The notes under the pieces were generated by a model. That model had not been told where the DNA came from. It made no database searches and saw only the letters and a program-made list of their open reading frames with translations. A DNA stretch of 64,000 nt from positions 558,001 through 622,000 of the forward strand of contig NZ_FRBS01000001.1 in the NCBI RefSeq assembly GCF_900142675.1, read 5' to 3'. The translations under genes were made by a program, and so were the position numbers. This DNA comes from Shouchella rhizosphaerae (GTDB lineage Bacteria > Bacillota > Bacilli > Bacillales > Bacillaceae_D). The stretch's first letter is position 1. Each line of letters opens with the position of its first letter. Positions 1 to 8,453 of the stretch are shown one piece after another.

Positions 1-644
1 AGAGAGCAGAAAATCAAATTGCTTACCCAGACCAACTAGCGGCTGTGCAAACAGCGGTTGACCAATTTCGTGAGGATACCGGAGTCCTCCCAATTACTAA
101 TTTTGATGAGAATACACACGAGTACCAGCGCTATACGGTTGATTTTAGGCAGTTGGTTCCCCGGTATATGCAACAGCCTCCGGGAACAGCCTTTGAAAAT
201 GGCGGTACACACCAATATACACTCATAAATGTAGAAGAGGACCCAGAAGTAAAAGTCTTGGATGTTACGGCGATGAATGTCGTTCGTGACCTTCAGCAAC
301 GGATTTACGATTATATGCGAGAACATACATATGCGCCAATTGGAGAGGCGCTAGACTACAATTTGTTTACGCTCGATTATAAAGCACTTGGTTATTCAGA
401 AGAGCCGTATGTAGCAAGTCCTTATAACCAAACATCGCTGCCGTTGTTATTTACAAACGAGGGCGAAGTGGTAATCGATTATTTACTCGATTTAAAGATG
501 GCAGAGCAGGAAAAGGATTTTGAGGAAGGTGTCGACCTCCGCCGTTATTTATATGAAGACTCTCCTTTTTTGCCATTGTATTCAGTGCCGTACTCCCTTG
601 ATGAGGAAGGCAACATTCAATACGACACACGTTTCTACGATTAA
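1..644 (+). CDS. yphF: YphF-like protein, 3' part only
   Basis: The reading frame is open from the left edge and ends with TAA at 642-644, so the N-terminus lies outside the window; the GTG at 45 is internal. About 214 codons are visible. The protein is acidic and hydrophilic, rich in Tyr, Glu and Asp, with no membrane segment or catalytic motif I recognise. The name rests mainly on position: in B. subtilis yphF lies directly upstream of spoIVA in the same orientation. Function is unknown. The call of a real gene is secure; the family name is moderate. Confidence 0.6.
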   Translation, partial: RAENQIAYPDQLAAVQTAVDQFREDTGVLPITNFDENTHEYQRYTVDFRQLVPRYMQQPPGTAFENGGTHQYTLINVEEDPEVKVLDVTAMNVVRDLQQRIYDYMREHTYAPIGEALDYNLFTLDYKALGYSEEPYVASPYNQTSLPLLFTNEGEVVIDYLLDLKMAEQEKDFEEGVDLRRYLYEDSPFLPLYSVPYSLDEEGNIQYDTRFYD

Positions 645-695
645 CTCCCCGATTGCAAAGTCCTTCCCATTCGAATTGATAAAACAGGTCTAATC

Positions 696-732
696 TGCCC
701 CTTCCATCCATATAGTTACATTGGAAGGGGCA
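696..732. other. Strong 11-bp hairpin between yphF and spoIVA
   Basis: TGCCCCTTCCA at 696-706 pairs perfectly with TGGAAGGGGCA at 722-732 around a 15-nt loop. There is no U-tract on either side, so it is not a classical intrinsic terminator. A second small palindrome, GGGAGGCTCCC, follows near 739-749. It could slow or end yphF transcription or protect the 3' end of its mRNA. Confidence 0.5.
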
Positions 733-795
733 TGTTGCGGGAGGCTCCCCTTCTCAAGCATTGGATGCAGGCACAATTTAATTTTTCCTAGTCAG

Positions 796-824
796 TCATA
801 ATAAGTGGACAATGTCATAGAAAT
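796..824 (+). promoter_or_regulatory. Candidate sigma-E promoter of spoIVA
   Basis: TCATAAT at 796-802 resembles the sigma-E -35 consensus, and CATAGAAA at 816-823 resembles the -10 consensus CATACAMT, with a 13-bp spacer. B. subtilis spoIVA is transcribed in the mother cell by sigma-E, so the site is in a sensible place. The match is imperfect and the spacer is short. Confidence 0.35.
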
Positions 825-890
825 GATAGTGGTTAGATATGAAAGACTCGGCTGCATCAAACTTTACTTGACCGGGAGGGGATTCTTTTG

Positions 891-2369
891 TTGGAAAAAG
901 TAGATATCTTTAAAGATATCGCAGAGCGGACCGGAGGCGACATTTATCTCGGTGTTGTAGGGGCGGTTCGCACTGGAAAATCGACATTTATTAAGAAATT
1001 CATGGAGCTAGTCGTGCTGCCGAATATTGAAAATGAGGCTGACAAAGCGCGTGCCCAAGATGAGCTTCCGCAATCGGCAGCAGGAAAAACAATCATGACA
1101 ACAGAGCCGAAATTTGTTCCGAATCAAGCTGTTTCGATTCATGTGGATGAAGGGCTCGACGTCAATATTCGCCTCGTTGATTGCGTCGGTTATGCTGTTC
1201 CAGGCGCAAAAGGCTACGAAGATGAAAATGGACCACGGATGATCCACACCCCATGGTATGAAGAGCCGATTCCGTTTCAAGAAGCGGCCGAAATAGGGAC
1301 GCGCAAAGTCATTCAAGAGCATTCGACTTTGGGTGTTGTGATCACAACCGATGGAACGATAGGCGATATTCCACGACAAGACTATCTCGAATCAGAAGGG
1401 CGAGTTGTTGAGGAACTTAAGGAAGTCGGGAAGCCATTTATCATGATTGTGAACAGTGTACGCCCAAGCCATCCAGAGACGGAAGAGCTGCGTACATCAC
1501 TTGCAGAAGAATACGATATTCCAGTGCTGGCGATGAGCATTGAAAGCATGACCGACCATGATATAAATAGTGTGCTTCGTGAAGTTCTTTTTGAATTTCC
1601 CGTTCACGAAGTCAATGTCAATTTGCCAAGCTGGGTCATGGTTCTAAATAATGAGCATTGGCTGCGGCAAAGCTATGAAGAATCTGTACGAGAAACTGTC
1701 AAAGATATTAAACGTCTTCGTGACGTTGATCGGGTTGTCAGCCAATTTACGGAATTAGAGTTTATTGAAAAAGCGAAATTGGCCGGAATTGAAATGGGCC
1801 AAGGAATTGCCGAAATTGATTTATATGCTCCTGATGCCTTGTACGATCAAGTGTTGAAAGAAGTAGTTGGGGTTGAGATACGAGGAAAGGACCATTTGCT
1901 ATCGTTGATGCAAGACTTTGCCCATGCCAAGTCCGAGTATGACCAAGTTGCAGACGCTCTTCGCATGGTGAAACAAACAGGGTATGGCATTGCCGCGCCG
2001 TCTTTGAATGACATGAGTTTGGATGAACCAGAAATTATTCGCCATGGCTCAAGATTTGGTGTCCGTTTAAAAGCAGTAGCGCCATCCATCCATATGATTA
2101 AAGTCGATGTCGAATCGGAATTTGCGCCAATCATTGGCACCGAAAAACAAAGCGAAGAACTCGTTCGCTATTTAATGCAAGATTTTGAAGAAAACCCGCT
2201 TTCGATTTGGAACTCCGATATTTTCGGCCGGTCCCTAAATTCGATCGTCCGTGAAGGGATTTCCGCTAAATTGTCGTTGATGCCTGAGAATGCCCGCTAC
2301 AAACTGCAAGAAACATTAGAACGTATTATTAACGAAGGCTCTGGCGGATTGATTGCCATTATTTTGTAA
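891..2369 (+). CDS. spoIVA: Stage IV sporulation protein A (spore coat morphogenetic ATPase)
   Basis: This 492-residue protein matches SpoIVA in length and along its whole sequence. SpoIVA polymerises on the mother-cell side of the forespore outer membrane, hydrolyses ATP and forms the base on which the spore coat and cortex are built. A Walker A motif runs over residues 24-32 (G-x-x-x-x-G-K-S-T, Lys30). The C-terminus GGLIAIIL is the conserved membrane-anchoring tail. Two TTG codons sit in tandem at 888 and 891; I chose 891 because it gives the family N-terminus MEKVDIF, with the GGGAGGGG ribosome site just upstream. It marks the organism as an endospore former. Confidence 0.97.
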   Translation: MEKVDIFKDIAERTGGDIYLGVVGAVRTGKSTFIKKFMELVVLPNIENEADKARAQDELPQSAAGKTIMTTEPKFVPNQAVSIHVDEGLDVNIRLVDCVGYAVPGAKGYEDENGPRMIHTPWYEEPIPFQEAAEIGTRKVIQEHSTLGVVITTDGTIGDIPRQDYLESEGRVVEELKEVGKPFIMIVNSVRPSHPETEELRTSLAEEYDIPVLAMSIESMTDHDINSVLREVLFEFPVHEVNVNLPSWVMVLNNEHWLRQSYEESVRETVKDIKRLRDVDRVVSQFTELEFIEKAKLAGIEMGQGIAEIDLYAPDALYDQVLKEVVGVEIRGKDHLLSLMQDFAHAKSEYDQVADALRMVKQTGYGIAAPSLNDMSLDEPEIIRHGSRFGVRLKAVAPSIHMIKVDVESEFAPIIGTEKQSEELVRYLMQDFEENPLSIWNSDIFGRSLNSIVREGISAKLSLMPENARYKLQETLERIINEGSGGLIAIIL

Positions 2370-2449
2370 CCGGGCATAGGCGGCCCTTTAGGTATTTGCT
2401 GTTTTAGCATCTGTTATGTTTGACTGTTAAACGGAGAGTGCTTTCGACT

Positions 2450-2480
2450 AACTCATTGCCAAATGCGATGAGTTCTTTTT
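2450..2480 (+). terminator. Intrinsic terminator between spoIVA and folE
   Basis: AACTCAT at 2450-2456 pairs with ATGAGTT at 2468-2474, with inner GC pairs, followed by CTTTTT. It separates the sporulation gene from the folE unit. Confidence 0.65.
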
Positions 2481-2554
2481 GCTTTTCCACTGTTCTTTTG
2501 CTACTCTTTAGAAGAGATTTATCCTTTATAAAGAGTTTTGGTGGAGGGACAAGA

Positions 2555-3124
2555 ATGGTTGACCACGATAAATTGCAGCAAGCAGTGCGTATGATATTAG
2601 AAGCAATTGGCGAAGACCCTGAACGGGAGGGGCTTGCTGATACCCCTAGAAGGGTAGCGCAAATGTATGAAGAAATGTTCAGCGGTCTCCACGAAGATCC
2701 TAGCGAGCATTTAAAAACGGTGTTTGGCGAAGAGCATGAAGAACTTGTCCTTGTTAAAGACATCCCGTTCTTTTCGATGTGCGAGCATCACCTTGTACCG
2801 TTTTTTGGGAAAGCTCATATTGCTTACATTCCCAAAAATGGCATCGTGACAGGGTTGTCGAAGCTGGCGCGCACTGTCGATGGCATAGCAAGAAGGCCGC
2901 AAGTACAAGAAAGAATGACAAAAACATTAGCGGATGTGCTCATGTCTACTTTAGATGCAAAAGGGGCAATGGTCGTTTTGTCAGCAGAACATATGTGCAT
3001 GGCAATGAGAGGCATTAAAAAGCCAGGTTCGAAAACGGTGACAACAGCGGTGCGCGGCTCATTCGCCAATGACGGGGAAGCGCGTGCGGAAGTATTGCAA
3101 CTAATCCAAACGAAGGAGGTATAA
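2555..3124 (+). CDS. folE: GTP cyclohydrolase I
   Basis: FolE (MtrA in Bacillus) converts GTP to 7,8-dihydroneopterin triphosphate, the first step of folate synthesis. The 189-residue product has the zinc site Cys76 and His79 (motif MCEHH) and a second cysteine in the HMCMAMRG motif, plus the family stretch LSKLAR. The frame is open further upstream, but ATG 2555 is preferred: AGGGAC precedes it and the product length then fits the family (about 190 residues). Two bases separate it from mtrB, as in the B. subtilis mtrAB operon. The hbs gene found between spoIVA and mtrA in B. subtilis is absent here. Confidence 0.96.
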   Translation: MVDHDKLQQAVRMILEAIGEDPEREGLADTPRRVAQMYEEMFSGLHEDPSEHLKTVFGEEHEELVLVKDIPFFSMCEHHLVPFFGKAHIAYIPKNGIVTGLSKLARTVDGIARRPQVQERMTKTLADVLMSTLDAKGAMVVLSAEHMCMAMRGIKKPGSKTVTTAVRGSFANDGEARAEVLQLIQTKEV

Positions 3125-3126
3125 CG

Positions 3127-3354
3127 ATGGGGCATGAGAATGATTTTTTTGTTATAAAAGCAAAAGAAAATGGTGTTCAGGTTATTGGCCTTACCCGCGG
3201 TTCGGATACCCGCTTCCACCATTCGGAAAAACTCGACAAAGGCGAAGTCATGATTGGCCAATTTACAGAACATACGTCAGCTGTCAAAGTCCGCGGCAAA
3301 GCGATTATCCAAACAAGCCATGGTACATTGGATACGGAGGAATCAGGCGCTTAA
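3127..3354 (+). CDS. mtrB: Trp RNA-binding attenuation protein (TRAP)
   Basis: MtrB forms an 11-subunit ring that, when loaded with tryptophan, wraps G/UAG triplets in RNA and causes termination in the trp leader. The product has 75 residues, the family length. The RNA-contacting residues known from B. subtilis (Lys37, Lys56, Arg58) correspond here to Lys35 in EKLDKGE and to Lys54 and Arg56 in VKVRG. The gene follows folE by two bases after a strong AAGGAGG site. Its target is visible in this window in the trpE leader (12012-12082). Confidence 0.96.
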   Translation: MGHENDFFVIKAKENGVQVIGLTRGSDTRFHHSEKLDKGEVMIGQFTEHTSAVKVRGKAIIQTSHGTLDTEESGA

Positions 3355-3370
3355 ATGCGAGCGCTTTTTT
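3347..3370 (+). terminator. Terminator of folE-mtrB
   Basis: GCGCT at 3347-3351 pairs with AGCGC at 3360-3364, followed by six T. The left arm overlaps the end of mtrB and the stop codon lies in the loop. Confidence 0.7.
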
Positions 3371-3381
3371 CTTTGTGTTCA

Positions 3382-3410
3382 TTGGATAAGGGCGTATGCT
3401 ATACTATATA
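3382..3410 (+). promoter_or_regulatory. Sigma-A promoter of the hepS operon
   Basis: TTGGAT at 3382-3387 and TATATA at 3405-3410 are spaced by 17 bp; an overlapping TATACT lies at 3400-3405. It sits between the mtrB terminator and hepS. Confidence 0.5.
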
Positions 3411-3452
3411 AAGAACATTAGCGGGTTGCACGCGATAGAGGGGACATGAACA

Positions 3453-4199
3453 ATGAGCAATACAACGTTGCCGGAGATGCGATCGGCGCTTGAAATAAAA
3501 CAGCGCTTTGAACGGATATTGCAATACGATTATTTGCAAGGATACATTGACAACACCCGCCCCGACGCCGATGAACTTTGGCTGGTTTATACGATTTTGA
3601 CTGAATCGGAACCGCCAGATCGTGCCGGGGCGATCACGCTTGCATGGGGCTTTGCCCATGCCGGACTATTGATCCACGATCTTGTGTCCTTACATAACAC
3701 AAATGAAGAGTTTGCCAAAAAGAAGCGCCAACTAAATGTGTTGGCTGGCGATTTTTATAGCGCCCTCTACTACCAAGCTTTGGCTCGAGTCCATGCGGTT
3801 GATATGATTGAACTGTTTGGCAGCACCCTTCAAGAAGTATATGAAAAGAAAATCGCAAGCCACCTAGACAAAGACAACTCGTTTGAAATGCGTCTCGCTC
3901 AAACGGAAGAGATTGAAGCACTACTAGCAGTGGCGATAGCCAACGAAATTGGTCAGGAAGGATACGAGCCGTTGCTTAGGCCGTTTTTTCTGTATAAACG
4001 CTTAGAAAAAGAAAAAGAAAATGCTGAGGCGGGTTGCTTATCGCCGCTCATTGAAGCTTGGATGGCTGAGAATAAACAAGGTTCTCTTTTTAAAGTTGAA
4101 CAGCAGAGGCAATTAGAACAGCTACAAGAAGCAGTGGACAAGCAGAATAATAAAGCAAGTGCGTTTATAAAAACATTCCTTGAAAAAGCAAGGAGGTAG
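3453..4199 (+). CDS. hepS: Heptaprenyl diphosphate synthase component I
   Basis: HepS is the small regulatory subunit of the heterodimeric enzyme that makes the C35 side chain of menaquinone-7; the catalytic partner HepT is encoded at 6728. The 248-residue product has the helical architecture and sequence pattern of HepS/GerCA, including the [11 protein letters not shown] stretch, and no DDxxD catalytic motif, as expected for component I. It starts an operon with menG, the prenyltransferase, the MqnA-like gene and hepT. The start ATG 3453 agrees with the family N-terminus; the ribosome site (GAGGGGAC) is good. Confidence 0.9.
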   Translation: MSNTTLPEMRSALEIKQRFERILQYDYLQGYIDNTRPDADELWLVYTILTESEPPDRAGAITLAWGFAHAGLLIHDLVSLHNTNEEFAKKKRQLNVLAGDFYSALYYQALARVHAVDMIELFGSTLQEVYEKKIASHLDKDNSFEMRLAQTEEIEALLAVAIANEIGQEGYEPLLRPFFLYKRLEKEKENAEAGCLSPLIEAWMAENKQGSLFKVEQQRQLEQLQEAVDKQNNKASAFIKTFLEKARR

Positions 4200-4204
4200 C
4201 AGGA

Positions 4205-4912
4205 GTGGCCCAATCGAAAGAACAACGCGTTCATGACGTATTTCAATCGATTTATAAAAAATACGATGTGATGAATTCTGTTATCAGTTTACAGCAACAT
4301 AAAAGCTGGCGTAAAGATACAATGAAGCAAATGGATGTCCAAGCAGGAACGAGTGCTCTCGATGTATGTTGTGGCACAGGCGATTGGACGTTGGCGCTGT
4401 CGGAAGCCGTTGGCGAGCAGGGGTCCGTGATTGGCCTTGATTTTAGCGAAAATATGCTCGCGGTCGGACGTGAAAAAGTTGCAGCTGCTAAGCGCACTAA
4501 TATCTCACTCGTCCACGGAAACGCAATGGCGCTTCCGTATGATGACAACACGTTTGATTATGTGACGATCGGTTTTGGGTTGCGGAATGTTCCTGATTAC
4601 ATGCAAGTGTTACAGGAGATGTGCCGAGTAGCGAAGCCTGGAGGCAAAATTGTTTGTCTCGAAACGTCGCAGCCAACCATACCAGTCTTTAAACAACTAT
4701 ACTTTTTTTATTTTAAGCGGATTATGCCCCTTGCAGGAAAAGTGTTTGCAAAAAAATACGAAGAATATTCGTGGCTCCAAGAATCAACATTAGCGTTTCC
4801 AGGAAAAGACAAACTTCGGGACATGTTCGTTGAAGCTGGAATGAAGGATGTTACAGTAAAGAGCTACACAGGCGGTGTTTGCGCTATGCATATGGGGATA
4901 AAACCGATATAG
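4205..4912 (+). CDS. menG: Demethylmenaquinone C-methyltransferase
   Basis: MenG (also called MenH or UbiE) transfers methyl from S-adenosylmethionine to demethylmenaquinone, the last step of menaquinone synthesis. The 235-residue product shows the class I SAM motif [11 protein letters not shown] near residues 52-62, the acidic motif GLDFSENML, and the UbiE-type [10 protein letters not shown] and RVAKPGG motifs. The start is GTG 4205 after GGAGG and a second AGGAG. It lies five bases after hepS, suggesting translational coupling. MenG can act at the end of either the classical or the futalosine route, so on its own it does not tell which is used. Confidence 0.95.
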   Translation: MAQSKEQRVHDVFQSIYKKYDVMNSVISLQQHKSWRKDTMKQMDVQAGTSALDVCCGTGDWTLALSEAVGEQGSVIGLDFSENMLAVGREKVAAAKRTNISLVHGNAMALPYDDNTFDYVTIGFGLRNVPDYMQVLQEMCRVAKPGGKIVCLETSQPTIPVFKQLYFFYFKRIMPLAGKVFAKKYEEYSWLQESTLAFPGKDKLRDMFVEAGMKDVTVKSYTGGVCAMHMGIKPI

Positions 4913-4945
4913 AAATGTGTGATATTGGAGAGGAGTAAGGCAGTA

Positions 4946-5833
4946 ATGGCTACTGCATCTTTAAATAAAACGAAAATCTTTTTGCGAATGATTAAATTTG
5001 AACATACAATTTTTGCATTGCCGTTTGCATTCCTAGCAATGTTGCTTGGCAGTTTAATTGCCTACGGCCAGTTTCCTTCGTTGCTTCAGTGGCTTTGGGT
5101 GACATTGGCGATGGTCGGAGCAAGGAGTGCCGCGATGTCGCTTAACCGCGTCATAGACGCTAAGTTTGACCGTGAAAACCCTAGAACGGCTAACAGGGAG
5201 ATACCAGCAGGGCTGTTATCGAAGGCGGATGTCTGGATTTTTATTGTCGCTTCTTTTGCACTATTGTTTTTGGCTGCTTCGCAGTTGAATATTCTTTCCG
5301 TCTATTTGTTGCCAATTGCTGTATTCTTTCTTGTGTTTTATTCCTATACCAAACGTTTTACGTGGGCATGCCACTTAATTTTAGGGATAACGATCGGGAT
5401 TGCGCCTTTAGGCGGATGGGTTGCTGTAACTGGCCAGTTGCCATTGGCTAGCTTTTGTTTGTTTTTGGCTGTCATGTTTTGGCTTGCTGGTTTTGACACC
5501 GTGTATGCAACACAGGATGCTGAATACGATCAAACACACGGGCTCCATTCGATTCCAAGCCGTTTTGGCATCAAAAAAGCGTTATGGATCGCCCGTTGTT
5601 TTCATGTCGTCAGTTTTGCGTTTTTTGTTGGTCTCTACTTTTTAACGCCTTTGACATGGATTTACTTGGTGGGCGTCGCCCTTTCAGGAATGATTATGGT
5701 TTACCAGCATTTAATTGTTTCTGAGAAAGATTTATCGAAAGTGCAATTGGCGTTTTTTCCGATGAATGGGACGCTTAGTGTCGTCATGTTTTTATTTGCT
5801 TTTGCCGATATGCTTGTCATCCGGTTTTATTAA
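4946..5833 (+). CDS. mqnP: UbiA-family prenyltransferase, probable MqnP
   Basis: This integral membrane protein (about 295 residues, eight or nine predicted helices) carries both aspartate-rich motifs of UbiA prenyltransferases: NRVIDAKFD near residues 67-75 (NRxxDxxxD) and DAEYD later in the chain. Members attach a polyprenyl diphosphate to an aromatic ring. Its place between menG and an MqnA-like gene, inside the heptaprenyl synthase operon, argues that it prenylates the futalosine-route naphthoate (MqnP role) rather than 4-hydroxybenzoate; this is inference. ATG 4946 is preferred over GTG 4919 because AGGAG lies at a suitable distance upstream. MenA would be the classical alternative. Confidence 0.8.
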   Translation: MATASLNKTKIFLRMIKFEHTIFALPFAFLAMLLGSLIAYGQFPSLLQWLWVTLAMVGARSAAMSLNRVIDAKFDRENPRTANREIPAGLLSKADVWIFIVASFALLFLAASQLNILSVYLLPIAVFFLVFYSYTKRFTWACHLILGITIGIAPLGGWVAVTGQLPLASFCLFLAVMFWLAGFDTVYATQDAEYDQTHGLHSIPSRFGIKKALWIARCFHVVSFAFFVGLYFLTPLTWIYLVGVALSGMIMVYQHLIVSEKDLSKVQLAFFPMNGTLSVVMFLFAFADMLVIRFY

Positions 5834-5844
5834 AGGAGGTTCCT

Positions 5845-6702
5845 ATGAGCTTACATGTTGGAGAAATTGCATATACCAACACATTGCCGTTTTTCTTCGA
5901 GCTGGACCGTAGCTCATTAGAGCAACACGGCATATGCATAACGCAAAATGTACCAGCGAATATCAACCATATGCTAGCCTCTGGCGAACTTCAAGCTGCC
6001 GCCATATCGTCTTTTTCCTACGGCAAAAATGAAAAAGACTATGTGGTGTTACCGGATCTTTGTGTTGCTTCGGCTGGCATGGTTCACTCTCTGCTCTTGT
6101 TTTCAAAAGTGCCGATTAATAAGCTTGAGGGCGAGTCGGTGGCTTTGACAACAAGCTCAGAGACAACGGTTCATTTGCTGAAAATCGTATTAAAGCGTTT
6201 TTATCAGGTAACACCTTGCTATAAACAAGAAAAGCCTGATTTGGCAAACATGCTTACATCCCATACAGCAGCCCTTTTAATAGGCGATGACGCCATTCGA
6301 GAGCGCCACGCTGATGCCCCTTATGTGTATGACCTTGGCCAGCTGTGGTATGAATGGACAGGCTTACCGATGACGTACGCGTTATTTGCAGTTAGGAAAG
6401 ATGCGCTCGAAAGCAAAGCGGAAGAAATTAACATGCTACACCAATCCTTAAGAAAAAGTTATTTGCGAACAGCAGCGGATGGGTATAGGCAGATAAGCCG
6501 TTATTTAGAGCGTAAAGGAATGGCAAGCCTTTCTTTCTGGGACATGTACTTTGAGGCACTGCTTCATCAGCCAACAAGCAAAACGGAGCAAGGTTTGCTG
6601 TATTATTTTCAGCTTTGTTATGAAGAAGGCTTTCTTGAACGGGAAGTGCCTACATTGAGTAAGTGGAGGCCGACCACGTCTGTTATAAAATATAAGCAGT
6701 AA
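5845..6702 (+). CDS. mqnA: MqnA-like chorismate dehydratase (menaquinone, futalosine route)
   Basis: The 285-residue protein has the MqnA/MqnD periplasmic-binding-like fold signature: the N-terminal pattern G-x-I-x-Y-x-N-T-L-P-F-F, an ISSFSYG segment near residue 53, a TTSSETT segment near 108 and ALLIGDDAI near 147. MqnA dehydrates chorismate to 3-[(1-carboxyvinyl)oxy]benzoate, the entry reaction of the futalosine pathway. It sits 11 bases after the UbiA-type gene with an AAAGGAGGT site and shortly before hepT, so it is co-transcribed with quinone genes. B. subtilis has neither this gene nor its neighbour at this position. The remaining mqn genes are not in the window. Confidence 0.85.
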   Translation: MSLHVGEIAYTNTLPFFFELDRSSLEQHGICITQNVPANINHMLASGELQAAAISSFSYGKNEKDYVVLPDLCVASAGMVHSLLLFSKVPINKLEGESVALTTSSETTVHLLKIVLKRFYQVTPCYKQEKPDLANMLTSHTAALLIGDDAIRERHADAPYVYDLGQLWYEWTGLPMTYALFAVRKDALESKAEEINMLHQSLRKSYLRTAADGYRQISRYLERKGMASLSFWDMYFEALLHQPTSKTEQGLLYYFQLCYEEGFLEREVPTLSKWRPTTSVIKYKQ

Positions 6703-6727
6703 CAGTTTCTGCACGAGGGTGGCGTTG

Positions 6728-7699
6728 ATGAAGTTAGCAGATATTTATAAAGCATTTCAAGGAGATATAGAATTTATTGAAGCGGAATTGGAACGAACCC
6801 TTTCGGCTAAACACCCTGTTTTAAAAGAAGCATCAACGGGGTTGTTAAAAGCCGGTGGGAAACGAATCCGTCCTGTGCTCGTGCTTTTGGCCGGGAAGTT
6901 TGGCGATTATCAATTAGACAGATTAAAGCACATTGCCGTTACGCTTGAACTCATTCATATGGGTTCCCTTGTCCATGATGATGTCATTGATAATGCGCCG
7001 CTAAGGCGTGGGCGGGAAACAGTGATGTCTCGTTGGGATAACCGTGTAGCGATGTATACTGGCGACTACATTTTCGGGCACGCGATTGAAACGACAAAAG
7101 CCTTCAGCGATAAACGAGTCCATACGATTATTTCCGACGTCATGAACCAAATATGCCGAGGCGAAATTGAACAAATCCGAGACCAGTACAATTGGGATCA
7201 AGGTTTACGCATTTACTTGAGGAGGATTAAACGTAAAACGGCATTGTTGATTGCCGTTAGCTGCCAGCTGGGTGCCATCGTTTCAGGCGCGACAGATGAA
7301 CTCCAAAAAAACCTTTATTACTTTGCTTATTTTCTTGGGATGTCTTATCAAATTATGGACGACATACTCGATTTTGTAGGCACCAATGAACAGCTAGGCA
7401 AGCCAGCCGGGGGCGATTTACGCCAAGGCAATGTCACGTTGCCTGCGCTGTATGCGATTGAGCACACGCCTGGATTTAAACAACGGCTAGAGAAGTCATT
7501 AACGAAAGAGTCTTCTTTAGAAATGGACATGGAGCCGCTATTAAATGAAGTCCGCACATCAGGCGGGATTGAATATGCACAGGCAATGAGTGATCGCTAT
7601 TTGCACAAGGCAAACACGCTTTTAATGGGATTTCCCGACATTGATGCCAAAAGGCATTTAATTGAAGTGGCCAGTTACATAGGACGGAGAAAATACTAA
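6728..7699 (+). CDS. hepT: Heptaprenyl diphosphate synthase component II
   Basis: HepT is the catalytic subunit that elongates farnesyl diphosphate with isopentenyl units to the C35 chain of menaquinone-7, together with HepS. The 323-residue protein has the first aspartate-rich motif DDVID (Asp84, Asp85, Asp88), the second motif DDILD around residue 217, and the substrate-binding GGKRIRP near residue 43. ATG 6728 is chosen over GTG 6719 because GAGGGTGG precedes it at about nine bases and the family N-terminus fits. It closes the hepS-menG-mqnP-mqnA-hepT operon. Confidence 0.95.
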   Translation: MKLADIYKAFQGDIEFIEAELERTLSAKHPVLKEASTGLLKAGGKRIRPVLVLLAGKFGDYQLDRLKHIAVTLELIHMGSLVHDDVIDNAPLRRGRETVMSRWDNRVAMYTGDYIFGHAIETTKAFSDKRVHTIISDVMNQICRGEIEQIRDQYNWDQGLRIYLRRIKRKTALLIAVSCQLGAIVSGATDELQKNLYYFAYFLGMSYQIMDDILDFVGTNEQLGKPAGGDLRQGNVTLPALYAIEHTPGFKQRLEKSLTKESSLEMDMEPLLNEVRTSGGIEYAQAMSDRYLHKANTLLMGFPDIDAKRHLIEVASYIGRRKY

Positions 7700-7722
7700 G
7701 CCAGCGGCAAGCTGGCTTTTTT
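7699..7722 (+). terminator. Terminator of the hepS-hepT operon
   Basis: AGCCAGC at 7699-7705 pairs with GCTGGCT at 7711-7717, loop GGCAA, followed by a T-tract. It overlaps the hepT stop codon. Confidence 0.8.
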
Positions 7723-7758
7723 GTTTGTAAAAAAGCCCCTCTATTCTAAGAAATCTTA

Positions 7759-7787
7759 TTGTTAGCGTTTTCCTAATTTGCTATACT
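7759..7787 (+). promoter_or_regulatory. Sigma-A promoter of ndk
   Basis: TTGTTA at 7759-7764 and TATACT at 7782-7787 with a 17-bp spacer, just downstream of the hepT terminator and 40 bp before ndk. Confidence 0.65.
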
Positions 7788-7828
7788 TGAAACGTTCGGT
7801 GTAAACATTCATAAAGCGAGGTTAGACA

Positions 7829-8272
7829 ATGGAACGTACATACGTAATGGTTAAGCCTGATGGCGTACAACGTAATTTGATTGGAAACATTGTATCGCGG
7901 TTTGAACAAAAAGGGTACACGCTTGCTGCAGCTAAGCTGGTCACTTTAAGCAAAGAAACGGCGGAAACGCATTATAGCGAACATCGGGAACGCCCGTTTT
8001 TTGGCGAGCTTGTTAGCTTTATTACTTCCGGACCTGTGTTTGCGATGGTTTGGGAAGGAGAAGGAGTTATTAAAGCAGCTAGACAACTCATTGGCGCCAC
8101 CAATCCTAGCGAGGCTGCTCCAGGGACGATACGCGGCGACTTAGCAGTCAACGTTGGCATGAATGTCGTACACGGATCTGATTCCCCAGAATCAGCTGAG
8201 CGTGAAATCGCTATTTTTTTTAAAGAAGAAGAGCTAAACGATTATCAAAAAGACAGCAATAAATGGGTTTAA
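7829..8272 (+). CDS. ndk: Nucleoside diphosphate kinase
   Basis: Ndk transfers the gamma phosphate of ATP to nucleoside diphosphates through a phosphohistidine. The 147-residue protein contains the active-site motif [16 protein letters not shown] near residues 112-127, with the catalytic His, and the family N-terminus [14 protein letters not shown]. It has its own promoter and terminator and thus forms a single-gene unit, although the order hepT-ndk-cheR-aroC is that of B. subtilis. Confidence 0.97.
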
Positions 8273-8276
8273 AACA

Positions 8277-8309
8277 AAGCCAGTTGGGTTCTGCTCAACT
8301 GGCTTTTTT
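8277..8309 (+). terminator. Terminator of ndk
   Basis: AAGCCAGTTG at 8277-8286 pairs with CAACTGGCTT at 8296-8305, followed by T residues. Confidence 0.8.
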
Positions 8310-8370
8310 ATGTAAAACGAACGCGTTTTAAAAAGAAGTCTGCTTGACTGTGTCGAGCTACCGTTAAACA

Positions 8371-8379
8371 TGGTACACT
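8371..8379 (+). promoter_or_regulatory. Possible extended -10 promoter upstream of cheR
   Basis: TGGTACACT at 8371-8379 fits an extended -10 (TGnTACACT). No good -35 lies at the normal distance, so the call is weak. Confidence 0.3.
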
Positions 8380-8453
8380 CATTTTAAGAGTAAAGTATTA
8401 CATGGAAAGGAAGAACGTTTTTTGGCAGACGTATCTGCCAGAAAAACGGCAAC

